Positions 31,657 to 43,009 of a DNA stretch of 64,000 bases are shown here, piece by piece; the stretch's first letter is position 1, and each line of letters starts with the position of its first letter. The stretch is from Planoprotostelium fungivorum. Lineage: Eukaryota; Evosea; Variosea; Cavosteliida; Cavosteliaceae. The translations under genes were made by a program, and so were the position numbers. The notes below the pieces were generated by a model, which had not been told where the DNA came from, did no database searches, and saw only the letters and a program-made list of their open reading frames with translations. Location: positions 44,380 through 108,379 of the forward strand of contig MDYQ01000502.1 of assembly GCA_003024175.1 (NCBI GenBank), in the 5' to 3' direction.

Positions 31657-33495
31657 CTATAGAGCCCTCCTCTCCTCTTTCGACGCTTCGTACTGTCTGT
31701 CAAATCGATCGACGTTCGTTTGCACTCTGTCGTTGATTCTAGAGCACACTCTCAACACCTTCTCGTGTCAGACGTCTCATCTTCTCATGATGATGATGAT
31801 GATTGTCACCTCTTCTACGTCTGGTTCGTGTCCGATCTCCTTCATGGAGAATTGGAGGAAGGAGAGGATGTCATCGAATCCCATGGAGAGCATCTCCCTC
31901 TCGTACAAGGTGAAGATGGCCATGGCTACAGTGTAGACGTACTTGAATCCCATGAATAAGATCATGTCCCTATCAGAAGTGAGAAGAAACAAGTGAGAGA
32001 TAACAAGTGAGGAGAAGAAACAAGAGAGAGATAATAAGAGAGATGATAAAGAAGAGAGGAGATGAGAGAATGAGAAGAGGTAGTAAGAGAAGAATAATGA
32101 GCGATAATAAGAAAGGTGAGAGAAGAGAGTATGAGAGAGAAGAGTAGAGATGTTCACCATAGACGCATGGCAAAGGGAAGACTGTGGTTAGATAAGAAGA
32201 TGGTGACCATCCATGGAGTAGCGTAAGAGGACGTTTGGATGTCTCTAGACGTCTGAAGATGTCAGAACACACGTGGAGAGAATACGATACCAAGTGGTTG
32301 TACAGTGCGGGGAGACCGCTCTGCATGAGCTTCTCTAATATATAAAATGACTTTGGAAGGGCCTGCATCTATTCAGTCCATGAAATAGATCAAGTTATCC
32401 CATAGTATTCAATGTCATTATTATCATGATGATGTGAGAGATATCAATAGAGAAAAGAATACCGGTAGAGAGCCACCCCAAAAGTCCTCCATACCTGGTA
32501 TATTCAGTAAAATGACGATCGTTCATCGTCACCAAAGTTGTGAATGAGATGGACCATGAACCAGAATGCATCCTCCTCGGGCATCATTGTGATCAAGAAG
32601 GCAGCGACGTATCCCATTCCTATCATCACGTCGTTATTCATCGATCGATATTGTTACGTGTGGTGATCTATGATGTCTATTTCTATGTTCAAGAGGTGAT
32701 GTACCTTGTAGGTAGCCCAAACTAGGAAAGAAGGCAGCTACGGCCCGGAGGATATTGAACATCTTGGCTTGTACTTCTTTCGACTGGAATAATTCGTCTG
32801 TTTGCGATTCAGAGAGGATGATGAGAATGAGAGCATTAGGTGTGTGGATGAGCGAAATGAATCACATTGGGGGTATGTGCGTGACAGATCCTTCTGTATC
32901 TGCTCAGATATATCATCCGGTATGTCTTCGAGGAGCAGCTTCTCGTATCTCCTCTCGTCCTCTCTCAATTGGCTCTGTCCGCGCGAGGCTTTCATTCGTA
33001 GGAGCCAGATCTATTTAATTCCGTTAATCCCCAGGCCTTTCATGATCCATCACCTGTCCTCGAACTGTGCTGTGTCCACACTTTAGATTCTCCTGATCTA
33101 CGTCAGTAAAGCTCCACGCCTCTCGTTGGACTCACTAGTATCTGCTGTATTGGGTCGGTAGACTGTGCGGGAGCGCTCCTCTTCGTTGCCCTCTCCCGAC
33201 TCTTCGGTGTGCCTGGGTGTAAAACTCGTACCTGCATGAGATTGAGAGAGGATCGACCATCGTCTCTCACTTTTGGAGTGGGTACTTTTCTCAAAACGAT
33301 CGATGGAATCTTTTCCTCCATCTTCGGGGCAGATACCTCTACGGTGGGTTCTGGGGCAGAAATGACGGGTCGCGGCGGAAGGGTTGGGACTGGTTCTCGT
33401 GGTGATACTACGGAGACTGGTGAAGAGGGTAGAAAGATCGGCGCCTTCTTTATCCGCGAGATTTTCGTAAATACATCAGTGATGAAATCGGTCAT
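31657..33495 (-). CDS. TBC-domain Rab GTPase-activating protein
   Basis: It is expected to stimulate GTP hydrolysis by a Rab and so control membrane traffic. The N-terminus (MTDFITDVFTKISRIKKAPI) is followed by a Pro/Ser-rich disordered stretch. The TBC domain follows across short introns: YEKLLLEDIPDDISEQIQKD with LSRTYPQ (the IxxD arginine-finger helix region), GMGYVAAFLLITMMPEEDAF and WFMVHLIHNFGDERSFY, LPALYNHL, then SYATPWMVTIFLSNHSLPFA (YxQ-like region, with P in place of the catalytic Gln), MRLW, and MGFKYVYTVAMAIFTLYERE. It ends NVDRFDRQYEASKEERRAL. The usual YATQW glutamine finger reads Y-A-T-P-W here, so GAP activity may be altered. The intron near 31979-32155 is expanded and pyrimidine-rich. 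The N-terminal TBC exons (33000-33200) are not fully resolved. Confidence 0.78.
31979..32155 (-). repeat. Expanded pyrimidine-rich intron of the TBC gene
   Basis: On the coding strand this is a run of TCTCTTCTTATC and CTCTCATC-like words about 170 bp long, between the YATPW exon and the MILFMGFKYVYT exon. The frame is lost if it is read through. It resembles expanded introns in the acyltransferase, quinolinate phosphoribosyltransferase and flippase genes. Confidence 0.6.
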
Positions 33496-33622
33496 GTTTT
33501 CGTTCGTGGGTTTGTTCGTGTTCGTGATGCTGTTCTAAAGTCAGTTTTAATTGGAAATTCCAGAGTTGTAGAAGGGGGTATTTTTTTTGCCACAATTACG
33601 ATCAAGCACCACACACACCACC

Positions 33623-34572
33623 ATGTCTTCAGAAGAATTAACCAGTGGTAATGGACTCGCACCTTTCCTTCAACTTGCGAAAAGTTCGAAAGGGAAGGCA
33701 TGTACCGCCGTGATCAGCCAAGCACTGTCCGCACCCAATGTATACGTTTTTGGAGAACTATTGGATATGAGCAATGTACAGCAGGTGATATCCACAAGAC
33801 TCATCCAATGATTGTAATTTTCAATCAGTTGGCCGAGACGGATGACCGTAATGTCCTCGAGTTATTGAAGATTTTTGCCTATGGTAAATACTCAGACTAT
33901 AGAGGTGAAGGTCCCGACGCTTGACACGTGTTGACCAAGGTCAGACCAGAAGGGAAATTTACCTAATCTCACGGCCCAACAAGAAAAGAAGTTAAGACAC
34001 CTCACCATCGTTTCTCTTTCCGCTCATTCGAAGGTGCATTCCGTTCGACGATCTGTCCTCATGTCTCACGTAGACTCTCAATTACAAGAATCTACAATCA
34101 GAGCTGGATATCACAGAATTACGAGAATTAGAAGACCTCATCATCGATGCCATCTACCTGGGAGTGATCAAGGGTAAATTGGATCAAAAGCATCACCGTC
34201 TCGAGATCGAGTCGACTATGGGAAGAGATCTCAAACCATCTTCGTTAGATGACATCCTCACAACGCTCAACAACTGGACTCAACAGGTGAAGAATTGACG
34301 ATCGAAGATGAGTAACGAGAGCAGGCCGAAGCACTGCTGGTGGTCATCGGTGATCGGGTGGCACATGCCAACAAGATCAGTCAAGAGGAGAGACAGTACA
34401 GATCTGAAATGGACAAGAAGGTGAGAGGCTACACTTGTGAGAGGAATGACATCGATAGATCGAGAATGCGAGGGCCAACATCAGGAACAGCACAGAGGGA
34501 GGTGAATACGGAGGGTCCTTCCAAGACATCATGGAGGCAGACCATGACGACAGGGGAGGAAGAAAGGGGTGA
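33623..34572 (+). CDS. CSN7: COP9 signalosome subunit 7 (CSN7), PCI-domain protein
   Basis: This is a subunit of the COP9 signalosome, which removes Nedd8 from cullins. The N-terminus MSSEELTSGNGLAPFLQLAK followed by ACTAVISQALSAPNVYVFGE and LLDMSNVQQ is characteristic of CSN7. After a 44-bp intron come LAETDDRNVLELLKIFAYGK and YSDYRG. Further exons give LTAQQEKKLRHLTIVSLSAH, ITELRELEDLIIDAIYLGVI and KGKLDQKHHRLEIESTMGRD (winged-helix PCI part), followed by LNNWTQQ, AEALLVVIGDRVAHANKISQ and a Gly/Asp-rich tail ending DRGGRKG. The start at 33623 lies in a CACCATG context 127 bp from the divergent TBC gene. Alternative family members (eIF3m, CSN8) fit worse. Confidence 0.9.
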
Positions 34573-34782
34573 GACTATACATGAGAACCGTACGACTCAA
34601 CTCTACAGACGCAAAGGAACAAAGTCTTACAAGGCAGATTTCACGGGAGGATTCAGGAGGGGCCAGCCTTGAATTGGATAAAAGACCTTCCATTTTCGAT
34701 TTCGATTGTAGATGCATTTCGTCGTTTCCCGCTTCGCATTCGCCAACCGTTATTATTAAGACGTTCCTCTGAGAGGAGTGAT

Positions 34783-37221
34783 ATGGCTTCGATGGGAGAC
34801 AGCAGCAGAGACCTCGGAATGAACATGGAGGGGCTGACCATCACGAGCAGCCTGAAGCAGAGCACCACAGATAGAGTCTTTCAGCTGTGGCTCAACTTTG
34901 GAGCCTACGACCCGAATCATCTCGGTAATTCGAATTTGATTGAGAGGAAGCTGGTTGTGCCATATGTAACACTCATCGCAGGTCACATCGCGGCAGCAGA
35001 TTTTAGACAGGCTTTGAAGGAGAACAACGTTCCATTCGGGACACCCGAGGGAGATCATATCATGTCACTAGTCACCGTGAATTCTGATGGTCGCGTGGAC
35101 TACAGGAGGCTGAGTGTCTATGTAGATAATTTAATGGCGTAAGTCTTGAGATGTAGATCACCTGCTGATGCAATCAGACGTGAAGCTATCGGACTTGGGT
35201 TCAAATCAGGCACACAGAGGGGCACTTCAATCGAACTCTCTCAGGATCGGTACCAAGAATCTCTATATGGCATAAGTGAACAACAGGAATATGCCAAGGA
35301 CGTGAGCATTACTGTGCTGCTGTACTCTTACGTGAACATACAGCTCGTCGTTTTGAATCGAACGAAAATTCAAGAGAGGTTCCAGATGTACGAGAAGGGA
35401 GAGATCAGTATGAAGGGCTTCATGGAATTCATAAGATATGATATTGGCATCCCCATCAACCGTGCAGTCACAAAGGTGAGAATATCACAATTCGTGCCGC
35501 TGAAAATGGTCCAAGGTTCTGCGGCGTAAAGAGGAGTTTGGAAGTTGTAGTTACAGTGCGCTCATAAGTGCGCTATGCTTAACACCAGAGCAAGAGGAGT
35601 GAGTTGCATCAGAGAAAAAAGAATGACTCGATCAGGGCGTACAGTGAAAATTTGATCGGAACCCGCTTGAATCACGAGCTGGCTAAAGCTGATGCACCAG
35701 ATCTAATTTCAGTTGAACATTTTGTCAATATCTCAGACTTAGAGGTTTACAGCGTCCTCCACAAGAAGGATCCCGGAGCACGAGACAGATAGTCAATCGT
35801 CCAAAATCTTCTCAAGACAGCGACGTTGTGACATGGCATCATGACCCTAAACCGGTACGAAGATATAGAAGCAATGTCCGTGGACTGATGAATTCAGAAT
35901 AAGGATAGCAGGAGAGGCGGACCAGCTCATATATCCGTACAAACGACTCCGATTAAAAGTGATATCAAGTAAGTGATGATGTTGATCGGTAATGTCAAGT
36001 GCTGATCTTCTTCAGCGCTGCGGACGAAGATGCACACATCGCTCGGCAAGAAAAGTTGAATCAAGTGACGCGAGACTTCTTAGATGGGAGAATCACTTCA
36101 GTGGCATTCCGCAGGGCTTTGAAAGATTGTGGGCTGCAAGCCAACGGCGAAGTACATGCTTGTACTTCTATCAGAATATCTGAAGATGATAGATCGAGAG
36201 AATGATCAAGGGGCACGAACGGGATGGTCTAGTCACATTCAACGATATGTGGAGGACAATGATGGCCCAATTGAGAGGAGAAACGAATGTAGAATACCAA
36301 ATCCAACCGTTGAAGAACAATAGTGCATGGTAGGTGTCTCGGCGTAACGTGTGACTGACAGTATGAAGGAAGGGCTCCAAGATATTCACATCGGAGTCGG
36401 ATGACCAGACGGACGATGTGAGTCAATTCGATCTTTCCATCTAATCGTTTCACAGTATAATATGACGAGATCACAGAGGATGAACACCCCTAATCATTCT
36501 TCGAAGGGTGAGTCCTCTTAAAGACTGTAACTCACAGCAACAGCTGCTTCCGACATCTTCTTCAACTCTCCCGACATGCAGTATGGATCTCCAGCTTCGA
36601 GGAAGATTTATCATCCTCTTCATCAATCCAGCATAGTATTCAATGACGACGATTTACACAGGCCGGAGCAACTGAAGAAGATGCATTCTGCAGTAAACCA
36701 ATATAGCCCAGACAGTCCGTTTCAAATGGATTGGAACACACCCATATCTGAGAGGGTGAGCATCAACTCGAAGAGAAGAACGTAACGGTCGATAGGAGAG
36801 AGCCTTCTCCTCTCCATCCAGGCCACGAACAGCAGCGACGCGAGATATCATCAGCTGGAGAGATCGGCATGGATCGGTGGAAGAGCCTCACCAGGATCCC
36901 TCAACTATTCCATCACCGGTAAGGAATGGGATAGACCTTGTCACTTATCGATCACAGTTGCTGTCTAAAGACATTGTACCGTTCAAGAGCAAGAGACATT
37001 TTGAAAGGTTTGATCGAAGAGGTTTCTGTGTCTGATATACACACAGAACGGAGGGTATAAGAGAAGAGAAGTCTGTGGTTCATCCAATGGCGCCATTCGG
37101 AACGGTGGGAATTTTTGGTTTCCAGAACTATCATGACCGTGGACAGTCGAGAGACACGGATTACCAGATCAATCCGCACCACTACACAACCACTAAACAT
37201 TCATCCCCATATAGAAGATAA
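34783..37221 (+). CDS. Multi-exon modular protein with repeated EF-hand-like helical units, unknown role
   Basis: The likely start is MASMGDSSRDLGMNMEGLTI at 34783; an upstream in-frame Met lies at 34669. Several exons carry a recurring helical module: HIAAADFRQALKENNVPFGT followed by VTVNSDGRVDYRRLSVYVDN, KIQERFQMYEKGEISMKGFM, and DGRITSVAFRRALKDCGLQA. The DG-I-x3-F-x2-AL pattern resembles EF-hand pairs but lacks a full set of calcium ligands. Later exons are Ser/Pro/Tyr-rich (FFNSPDMQYGSPASRKIYHP) and the last one reads VHPMAPFGTVGIFGFQNYHD before a Tyr/His-rich end at 37221. Eight or more introns of about 38-50 bp keep frame through 35800; joins in 35800-36500 and 36930-37080 are uncertain, so the C-terminal exons could belong to a second gene. 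A flagellar EF-hand-type protein is possible but unproven. Confidence 0.5.
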
Positions 37222-37323
37222 ACCACGATGTTGATTTTCTCAGAATTGGAAAACTGTAGTTGTGTTTGTAGAGCGTCGGTAAATAATGGGGCTTGAACAT
37301 TTCCCTCTGTGAAGCACAGTCAC

Positions 37324-39137
37324 ATGAGCAACACTACAAACGTCTCTCCATCGACGGACTTTGAGGTTCTCGATGTTTCTCAGCCTTCGGAACCTTCACC
37401 GTTACAGGTGCTCGCCTCATCGTCGACCTCCAGACCTCGAGCGACGAACAAAAAAGTGACCTCTGCTTGCACAAACTGCAAGAGAGATCATGCATCTTGT
37501 GATAGTGGTAAGTAGAGGATGTCAGCCCGGTGTTAACTCCATCGAGGGAGACCCTGCAAACGTTGTGTTCAAAGAGGTGTCGCGGACTCATGTTTCAATG
37601 GAGAGAGCAGAAAACGAGGACCGAAAAGGGTGTGTTTTTATACTCGATCTCTATCGATTGGATTGAATCATTTGTGTGAATGTAGTATGACTCACCGATC
37701 CCGAAGGCGAGACCCACATCACCCGAGTCGAATTTTATATCAGTGTCTCCCACAAGTAGCGACTCTTATGAGCCAGTGGATGGAAGATACGGAGGAATGG
37801 CGGGGATAGCAACAGAGCAAGCGATCCCCCAGGAGGGAGGAGATAGTATATTCAATTGGTTCATGCTATCTAACGGTTTCGAGGCTAGTTCTCCCACCGA
37901 ATATTCTCTGGCCCATCCAGAGGTGACCTCCCCGTCATACATTTCGTCTTTCTCATCCATTCTGTTCCTTCCATCATCATGTCAACTGATCTCTCTGTAG
38001 ACAACCAACATCAAAACAGAAGGCGAATCGGTGAGTGAACCACGTTCGATGTCGTAGGAACATGCAGCTGACAGAGACAGGAGCCACCCTCACTGTACAT
38101 ACGGTCAGAGGAATCACTGTACAGACTTCACTCCGTATTGTTGGCCAAGTGAGTCGAGGCAGAGAAGACGAACTGATGATGTCCAGAGGGATCACGAATA
38201 TATGGTCCATCGAAGAGATGCGCGAGAGACAGCAGAAGATCTTCGCGTATCGAGAGTTTGTCACACAGGAGCAAAAGAAGATGATGAAAGAGCAATTCAA
38301 CGAGATGCTGAGCGTGAGTGAGAGGAAGAGAGGAGAACTGAAGGAGTAGGTTTTCATCAAGACCGCCAATACCATATCGGTACCGACAGTCGTGTGGGAT
38401 CGAACTGGAGTCATCCATTACGCGAACGACGGATACATAGAACTCACCGACTTCTCCGGTACACTTCCCAGCACGAGCGAGGACTTGTTCATGATGGAGA
38501 TGGTCAGCAGCAGCACACTCTCTTCCCTCGCCATATTGATGAGGGACATCTTTCCAAAGCCAGACACGAAAAACGCCGTCATCGAGGGAGAGGTGTGTGG
38601 ATATCATCCATGGATGATTTACACTCTCAGGCTCGTCTGTGGACTAAATGCAATGCCGTCAACAAGTTCATTCACAGCTTCGAGAGAGATAATTTTTACG
38701 TCCACGGGCAGATCTACCTCACTATCAAACGAGACGTATTAGGTATGAAATTCTTCTCTCTGTGTCGTTTACCATCTCAGGTCTGCCCTGTCTCTTCATG
38801 ACGCACTTCTTTCCTTATCCAAATAAGGTGTGTAGAATGATTCAGTTGTCAATTGGAGTGAAATCTGAATGCAAACAGTCGACATTCATCAGCCGTAAAG
38901 GGAACACGTTGGATGACCTGTTGGCAGCAGGGAAGATCACTCAAGAGGTGAGTTGAAATAAGCTACATGCATTAGATGTAGAGCTGATCGAGTCAGGTTT
39001 ATTTATCAGAGAAGCGAGTGGAAAGAGAGCAGAAGGAGAAGAAGATCGAGGCTTTGAAAGAGCGACTGAAAGACTGCACAGTCTCGGAACAAAGAACGAT
39101 GTATCAGAAGAAGCTCGATGAATTAGAACTCGATTAA
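37324..39137 (+). CDS. Zn2Cys6 binuclear-cluster transcription factor with PAS domain (ERT1/AcuK-like)
   Basis: It is a predicted sequence-specific DNA-binding regulator. After a Ser/Pro-rich leader the zinc cluster reads CTNCKRDHASCDSGK, then across an intron PCKRCVQRGVADSCFNG. The spacing is C-x2-C-x6-C-x5-C-x2-C-x6-C, followed by the basic SRKRGPKR. A disordered region (MAGIATEQAIPQEGGDSIFN and neighbours) leads to a PAS-like domain: VPTVVWDRTGVIHYANDGYI, ELTDFSGTLPSTSEDLFMME, WTKCNAVNKFIHSFERDNFY and GLPCLFMTHFFPYPNK. This zinc cluster plus PAS order is that of fungal ERT1/AcuK/AcuM regulators of gluconeogenesis. Two short introns then add a C-terminal coiled coil, GNTLDDLLAAGKITQE and VYLSEKRVEREQKEKKIEAL, ending KKLDELELD. 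The stop is 29 bp from the convergent quinolinate phosphoribosyltransferase gene. Confidence 0.8.
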
Positions 39138-39166
39138 GCAACAGATTTTAATCGAAGACTATCATC

Positions 39167-40356
39167 CTACGCTTTGTTGGGTTGGGGGACCTACTGGGAT
39201 GAGCACATGAATGATGAAGAGAAGGGAGTTGATAAAAAAGAAAACGATAAAGAGAGGAATGGTATAGAGATGAAGAGTGATAAAGAGAAGAGTGATGAAG
39301 AGGAGAATGGTAAGAATGAACTTACCTTCAAAGAGAAATCAATGTGGGGTACACCTTGAGTCAAGGAACCCATGGAGATGATATCGACGCTATCATCAAA
39401 GTATTCAGCGACGGTGTTTCCTGTGACACCTCCACTCGCTTCGATCAAGAGAGTGGGGAAGAGGGATTTCAATCGTCTGGCTGTCTTCTTCAACTCTTCA
39501 GGTGCAAAGTTGTCCAGCATGACAATATCCGCTCCTTCCACATTCAGAGCACTCTACAAATTCATTGTCACCTGCTTTGGCTGCTTCTTCTGCGTCTTCA
39601 AATGTCTGGCACTCGACGTCGATCTGATGCGAGTTTAGACGATGATTTGCGTCACAGGAACACCTTCAGAGCGAAGCCTCCACCTCTCTTCGCCTTTTGT
39701 ACTGCCTTCGTGATGCTTCCGGTGCTCCAGACGTGATTATCCTGCGTCTCTGTCATTTGACATTCCGGAATGAATGCACCTCGTACCTTGAGCATGATCA
39801 TCGAGGATAAGTCCATTCGATGCGGGTCGCAACCTCCAACCATGATGCCGTACTTCTCCACAGCTCGAAATCCAGGTGTCGTCTTTCGTGTTCCGGCTAT
39901 GCACCCCCGGTATCCTTCGTTTGTTACTACCGACATTCTCAAAGATGTTTTACCTTGTGCATCTGCTGTCTGACGAAGTGCTCTAGCTCTGGTGGCTATT
40001 CCACTGCAACGAGCGAGTATGTTGAGTGCTGTTCGTTCTCCAGCAAGTATCTTCCTCGCCTCTCCTCTAACGATTGCTACTGGAACTCTCTTCTTCTCGG
40101 CTGACGTTACATCGATGTGTGTCCCCTCTTTGATCATCCACTCTACACTACATCCAAGGTAGGTGAAGACTTCCTGAAAAAAGGTACGTCCAGCCAGAAC
40201 CCCATTCTGCTTGCAGAATAGAGTCGCGACTTCATTTTTGTCCCCTACGACAAAACCTCCATAATCGAAGGATGGAATGTCTTCCTTCAACCACAGTTCT
40301 ATGGTTGACTTGTCCCATTGAAATGTGGTCAGATGCTCCAATTGATCTTGTTCCAT
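39167..40356 (-). CDS. QPRT: Nicotinate-nucleotide pyrophosphorylase (quinolinate phosphoribosyltransferase)
   Basis: It converts quinolinate and PRPP to nicotinate mononucleotide in de novo NAD synthesis. One long exon (40356 to about 39670) covers the N-terminal sandwich domain and half the barrel: IELWLKEDIPSFDYGGFVVG, KILAGERTALNILARCSGIA, CIAGTRKTTPGFRAVEKYGI (the G-TRKT-P-R substrate-binding signature) and MVGGCDPHRMDLSSMIMLK. After introns come IDVECQTFEDAEEAAKAG, DIVMLDNFAPEELKKTARRL, LLIEASGGVTGNTVAEYF and VDIISMGSLTQGVPHIDFSL. A long repetitive intron (about 39190-39330) is followed by a tiny last exon encoding VPQPNKA. Expected catalytic Arg, Lys, Glu and Asp positions all appear present. 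It is divergent from the HemK gene with only 68 bp between starts. Confidence 0.93.
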
Positions 40357-40424
40357 GTTGTCCTGTGTTGAAAATTGTAATTTCCGTTTTCAACTTTATT
40401 TTTTGGATCGTTGATCTGCGATCG

Positions 40425-41637
40425 ATGGCTGCACGTGGTCGAATGCTAGCATCTCTCCAGACCGTATCGAATCAAGCACATCAGGAACTTCGATGGATGG
40501 AGCAACACATTAAGAAAATGAAACTTAGCCCAGACTCATTGGATAGCATGGTGCAGCAGAGATTACAAAATAAGCCAATCCAATATATTCTGGGTGAGTA
40601 CGATCCGAGATCGTGGAGAGTGATGAATTGCAGGAGATGTACCCTTTGGCCCGCTGAACATCAAGGTGCGACAACCAGGTGAAAGAACATCATACATATC
40701 CTTATATCAACCCTTTATAACAGTGCTCATACCACGAGCGGAGACAGAATTCTGGACCAATCAACTGGTGTGCGCTGCTTCTTGTAGAATGTGACACATC
40801 TACGCCAGATCGACACCATCAAGACCAAGTTCTCTCCGACTTTAAGTCGCAGACCTCTGAATATTCTAGACATCGGTGTGTGCTCAACATCCTCGTGCAT
40901 TCACACTCGCAGGATGTGGAAGTGGATGTATATCATTGATGATAGCCGCTTGCATGCCATCCTCTTCTGTCAACGTGAGCTATCCCACATCTCATCTCAA
41001 CCGAACGATATCAGATCGTTGGTGTAGACTTGAACAGGGATGCTGTTCAGTTATCCACAGAGAACTTACAAAGTGCTGACACACTGATACACAATCACGT
41101 CTCGTTCGTCTGCGATGACGTATTGGAACAAGAATTCCCATCTAGTGAGTCGAGAAGGTTATTATTTAATCTCATGATTCATCGAAGGAATGAATGAATG
41201 GATCAAGGGAAGGTATGACGTGGTGGTGTCCAATCCACCTTACATTCCTTATCGGTGTGTGATCTTTCACGTCTGGTTGTGACGTAGATAGAGAATACAT
41301 GGCATCAGAAGAGGGAGGGGAGGGCAGAGTAGAACAAAGTGTATTGAGATACGAGGATCCGTTGGCACTCATTGGAACTGGATTGGGCCCACACAGAGAA
41401 GGGGATGAGGCTATTGATGATGGACTCGATTTCTACAGACGGATCTCAAGAATAAGAAGGGATCTCGTTCACAGGGAGCACCTTGTTGCTTTGGAGGTCG
41501 GTGAACACCAAGCAGATAAGGTGGGTCGATCAGAAGGAAGATGAATAAGAACGAATGAGGTCATTTCAATCATGGGAGGGGGAGAGATATGGAAGGATCA
41601 GTACAAATCAGAGAGGGCAGTTGTCTACACAGAATGA
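40425..41637 (+). CDS. HEMK1: HemK/PrmC-type release-factor glutamine N5-methyltransferase
   Basis: It methylates the glutamine of the GGQ motif in peptide-chain release factors, using S-adenosylmethionine. The N-terminal helical domain (MAARGRMLASLQTVSNQAHQ; MVQQRLQNKPIQYILG) joins over a 39-bp intron to DVPFGPLNIKVRQP, and over the next to VLIPRAETEFWTNQL, the family's LIPRPETE motif with Ala for Pro. Then come the SAM-binding LDI-GCGSGCISLMIAA, VGVDLNRDAVQLSTENL and the catalytic VVVSNPPYIPYR. The C-terminus reads RYEDPLALIG, GLDFYRRI, LVALEVGEHQADK and EIWKDQYKSERAVVYTE, ending at 41637. About eight short introns interrupt it. A basic N-terminus would allow mitochondrial targeting, as for animal HEMK1. 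The call is firm from NPPY and its neighbours. Confidence 0.9.
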
Positions 41638-41842
41638 AAATCCAATTAACCTCGCCAACAAGGCCTTGTTGACCTTACTCTCGTCATCGTTACCTCCTTT
41701 TTGCGGTAGCTCATCTCTTCTTCCTCTCGTCTTTGTCATTGATGAACATTTTATTCATTAATATCTACGTTTAGACGCCGTAACGAGAAGAGAATAGAAC
41801 AAAACAGTACAATGAATGTATTAATGAAAACAATTGATGTCT

Positions 41843-42736
41843 TCACAACCACGACCATTTGATCTTGACTAGTCCGTCATTGGGATCGGCAATCTTACCC
41901 TGTTCGAAAGTAAATTGCATCATCGGTCATCGTTCGTGTTCTCACAAATACACCTTGGCAGATATCAAAGTGTCCGTATTCACAGGCCCAGCCACAAGAA
42001 TCACGGATGGTGACGTCGATGCTTCCTCTGGGACCAGATAATCTCACTTTCTTACCACATGCGGCTCCATTCTTGAACATGCTATCTCCCTGTTCCTCTT
42101 AATTTCTGAATTGAACAAGAGGAACAGAGGGAGAACTCACCACCGCGGCTTCCGCGTCCGAGTTCTTTATCCATCCACCGCATGCACCTTGTTGTCCACT
42201 CTCGCAGTTGTAGTAAGTGACCACACCGTTGTTCTGGGGAGAAGGGATCTCTCCAGTCTTGACGAAAGAGAGGGAGTAGTATTCATCTGTACATTTGGTT
42301 CATAGGTGTGTCATGATGGAAGAAGAGCTCACTGCCCCAAGACCACGAGCCACCGATCCAGTTGTTTCTTACGCACTGTTCGATGACCTATATCGGATCA
42401 GAGACTACCATGAAGTAACTACTCACGTTCTGTTGAGCACCCCAGCAGCTACCTCCCAGACTCTTGACTATAGCTCTGGCCTTATATTTTCCAGAGTCGA
42501 CTGTTCTCTCATTTCCCCACAATGTGCATGTACCATTACAGCCATTGTTGCATATCTGTAAGGCAATCAGTTTTTGAGAGATCATATGCGATAGTGTGAC
42601 TGACCTTAGCTCTCAGATCCCACAAGTCGGCTTGATACTGCAGCAAATTGTTGGGTAAGCCAGCATTGGAGCATTCAGCTGCCTGAATGACAGCGATGGA
42701 GACGGTCAAGAGGAAGACAGTGAGTGCGATCTTCAT
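41843..42736 (-). CDS. Secreted expansin-like / barwin-like double-psi beta-barrel protein
   Basis: The signal peptide is MKIALTVFLLTVSIAVIQAA. The mature N-terminal part is cysteine-rich over two exons: ECSNAGLPNNLLQYQADLWD, ICNNGCNGTCTLWGNERTVD, AIVKSLGGSCWGAQQN and CVRNNWIGGSWSWG. Phase-preserving introns lead to NEYYSLSFVKTGEIPSPQNN, GVVTYYNCESGQQGACGGWI and then the double-psi barrel core: NGAACGKKVRLSGPRGSIDV, TIRDSCGWACEYGHFDIC. The tail GKIADPNDGLVKIKWSWL ends at 41843. Expansins and related DPBB proteins loosen or bind polysaccharide; amoebozoan relatives act in cellulose-containing walls and stalks, so a role in cyst, spore or stalk walls is a reasonable inference. No expansin C-terminal pollen-allergen domain is visible. 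Confidence 0.75.
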
Positions 42737-43009
42737 TGTGCCGATCGGTTTCTGTTCTGTGTCAAGCCGATACCGACAGCGATCGAAAGACGTCTATATG
42801 TCTCACGGTACCTTAGCGTGATCTTAACGTGTACGGTGTTTTTTTCAGGGGTTGTAAAAGATATGCACAATCAAGAATGTGAGGAGAAATCACCCGATGC
42901 TTTAACTTTCATGGTCCAGTTTGTGATGATTAACATCGTGTATCCTATGTGCATCTTCACATTTTAGTTCCAGAACTAGAAGCATCCTTCTTTTGGTGAT
43001 AGGTAATCC
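42737..43009. other. Intergenic region upstream of the expansin-like gene
   Basis: This stretch holds no exon I can support. It contains the probable promoter of the expansin-like gene (AT-rich, with a run of T around 42840). Confidence 0.4.

Noticed and set aside
36952-37200. 82-codon minus-strand frame
   Set aside because: It is opposite the last exon block of the modular plus-strand gene. It has no partner exons and the plus strand shows the more protein-like reading.
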